Origin: JAEZKC01 sp046538945
GTDB lineage: Bacteria; Fibrobacterota; Chitinivibrionia; Chitinivibrionales; Chitinispirillaceae
Assembly (NCBI GenBank): GCA_046538945.1
Contig: JBKHHW010000035.1
Span: forward strand, 1-24,232
Direction of reading: 5' to 3'
DNA: 24,232 nt
A model generated the notes under the pieces. That model worked only from the letters and a program-made list of their open reading frames with translations, had not been told where the DNA came from and ran no database searches. The first letter of the stretch is position 1. Every line of letters starts with the position of its first letter. A program made the position numbers and the translations under genes. This document shows, piece by piece, positions 23,601 to 24,232 of the stretch.

Positions 23601-23983
23601 GAGGAGGGAAGAAAACCGGTCGGCCCCATGGCACCACATACAAAGCGGGGAAAACCAGACTTGAACTGGTCAACAGCCTCTCTGGCTACCAGAGCCGCTG
23701 CTTTGTTTATTTCATACACCTTCTCTCCCAGACCGAACTCTTCCAGTTTCGGCCTGTTAGCCCCGAAAGTGTTCGTCTCCACGACGTTCGCACCCGCCTT
23801 GAGGTACTCTGTATGTATGCTTTTAATCAGATCGGGGCGGTTGATATTCAGGATTTCGTTACATCCCTGGTGAGAACCGAAATCCTGCGTTGAAGGCTCA
23901 GCCTTCTGTATCTCTGTTCCCAGCGCTCCGTCAAAAATGACAGGTCTGTGCTCCTGGAGCATTTTTATGTAAGAGTGTTCCAT
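20609..23983 (-). CDS. metH: Cobalamin-dependent methionine synthase
   Basis: The cytoplasmic enzyme transfers a methyl group from methyltetrahydrofolate to homocysteine through methylcobalamin. At 1124 aa it is a little shorter than E. coli MetH (1227) but has all modules in order: homocysteine domain (about 1-320) with zinc ligands C228 and C294-C295 (GGCC); pterin domain (about 335-610); cobalamin cap (about 640-715); B12 domain (720-850) with the cobalt-ligating H733 in DVHDIG; and the AdoMet reactivation domain (about 875-1124) with YSFGYPGMPGLEQQ and LTEGFQMDPEHSTIG. Two Lys/Ala/Glu-rich linkers (about 617-637 and 850-875) separate the last modules. The start has AGGA upstream. I see no cobalamin or SAM riboswitch before it. 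The exported pseudo-peptidase gene follows. Confidence 0.97.
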   Translation of the reverse strand: MEHSYIKMLQEHRPVIFDGALGTEIQKAEPSTQDFGSHQGCNEILNINRPDLIKSIHTEYLKAGANVVETNTFGANRPKLEEFGLGEKVYEINKAAALVAREAVDQFKSGFPRFVCGAMGPTGFLPSSTDKSLSAITFDQLADHSEEQARGLLDGSADLLLIETSQDLLEVRAALFGIRRLFEKVSIKVPVQVQVTMDSSGHMLLGSDMEAFLGAVVSMGADIVGLNCSTGPDEMAPFIEKLLRLSPVPVSMLPNAGLPVNEDGRAVYKMQPEEFASKLCSFVSEKGVSVAGGCCGTTPEHIRSLSDALKERKVAQREKPGRTCFLSTGISGIDLERIARPGIIGERLNTQGSRKTKQFVADRNYDELNQLALEQIRKGSVLLDVCVAANERDDETETMSSVVDYLKERVGIPFCIDSTEPAVMDAALKKNPGSMMLNSINLEYRGEKARGILALAKRYGCPVIALTIDDEGMAATVLKKMELVKRIRDLACGEFGLPEHFVYIDPLVFTLSTGDPAMAGAALESIETLRQIKKEYPDLRTAMGVSNVSFGLKPKARRILNNLMLHYAAEAGLDAAIFNPLHRDNPAAYDKEVRELGEDLLFNRRSDALERYVDFFEKEQAGEKKPAQSGEKKISPEEKLRLSVLNRDRRNLGEVIRNLLENHSPHHILNSVLLPAMSEVGERMASGEMILPFVLQAAEVMKEAVTILEPHLRGESASVKGKLVLATVHGDVHDIGKNLVGSILRNQGYEIIDLGKQVPLETIVEAVKREKPDAVGLSALLVTTSRQMAECVKEFSRLGLDVPIIIGGAAVNSDFAQRISVVDGQIYAGRVYYAKDAFDAAKVLENLKVSSPVESEHVSKPEKANKAKKAKSEKVDFNYYLEPPFYGTGEVLLWDTESLFESMDVEQLFKAWWGGGKLESTAYQSAKMEEFEPVLKRLKKEIADSELIDARGFYGFFPVIPDEENIILLDPSDFHTELAAFNFPRGKQTGRSVADYIRPEGDIVAVQALTIGKKLGDRCRALMQNEDRYSDGFYLNGLGNYAVEIVAEKISAEIRKGLGIPRISGRRYSFGYPGMPGLEQQKRLVELLGVEERLGIVLTEGFQMDPEHSTIGIFVHHPQADYIA

Positions 23984-24232
23984 TCTTTTCCTGCAGAAAA
24001 ATTGTTAAATGTCCTGATCTGAACAGTTTACATGCGTACGGCAGTTGAAATCCAGTGTCATCAGATGATTTGTAGTATACAGGAAAATATATCACGCACG
24101 AGACAATCCCTAAGAATCAAGACGAGCCATTGCTTGTGATTCCCGGGATTCGGTAAAGCTCTCATTCAAAACTACCTCAAAAGATACGTATATTGTCACA
24201 GTTCGGAATAAAGAAAGCCATCAGATTTAGCG
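23984..24232. other. Upstream region of metH, no gene seen
   Basis: This 249-base end of the window contains no convincing coding sequence. On the minus strand a TATACT box lies in AT-rich sequence about 90 bases before metH but lacks a well-spaced -35 box. A weak imperfect inverted repeat (GAATCAAG ... CTTGTGATTC, 24114-24142) is present. No B12 box or SAM-riboswitch core is recognisable. Confidence 0.5.

Noticed and set aside
20633..23893. Several plus-strand frames of 80-170 codons opposite metH
   Set aside because: All are antisense to the conserved metH gene, without ribosome sites or recognisable domains.
23984..24232. Cobalamin or SAM riboswitch before metH
   Set aside because: No B12 box or SAM-I core was found on the minus strand.

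Overview
The window is a dense bacterial chromosomal segment, about 24 kb, with short intergenic gaps, many ATGA-type overlaps and roughly balanced base composition. I see no tRNA, rRNA, CRISPR array, insertion sequence or phage gene. Signal peptides, a full set of periplasm-facing Bat (Bacteroides aerotolerance) proteins and an LL-diaminopimelate aminotransferase point to a diderm bacterium. The Bat operon is typical of Bacteroidota, spirochaetes and related FCB-like or Fibrobacterota-like lineages. The exact phylum cannot be fixed by eye.

Layout. 1-130: a 15-bp tandem repeat and polypyrimidine tract in front of a GtrA-type membrane protein. 566-1663 (minus): a membrane-anchored family 2 glycosyltransferase that converges on, and overlaps, the GtrA gene. 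1939-2685 (minus): an exported leucine-rich-repeat protein with a strong terminator. 3018-3980 (plus): purC, with a structured upstream region. 3975-4470 (minus): a DUF2752 protein and a TM2-domain protein behind a near-consensus promoter. 5735-6199 and 4579-5745 (minus): a dual-specificity phosphatase overlapping a dGTPase-like HD hydrolase.

6452-16214 (plus) is the main unit, apparently one long operon: a short DUF445 protein, a small BatD-like protein, BatA, BatB, BatC, an alpha/beta hydrolase, a fused BatD-BatE protein of 860 residues, and a hybrid sensor kinase. The Bat proteins are expected to form an envelope complex: two membrane-anchored VWA proteins (BatA, BatB), TPR proteins (BatC and the BatE half) and large Ig-like periplasmic segments (BatD and the small paralogue). 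The MoxR ATPase and DUF58 protein that usually accompany Bat genes are absent from this window.

16412-17635 (plus): dapL for lysine and peptidoglycan precursor synthesis, with its own promoter and a pair of palindromes in its leader. It faces a STAS-domain anti-sigma-factor antagonist (17655-17987, minus) across a symmetric terminator. 18142-19581 (plus): a threonylcarbamoyl-AMP synthase and MazG. 19582-23983 (minus): full-length cobalamin-dependent methionine synthase followed by an exported protein that looks like a metallopeptidase with a broken zinc site.

The most interesting points are the BatD-BatE fusion, the unusual content of the Bat operon (hydrolase insert, DUF445 head, hybrid-kinase tail), the degenerate peptidase, and the structured leaders of purC and dapL. 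No clearly new defence or mobile system is visible.
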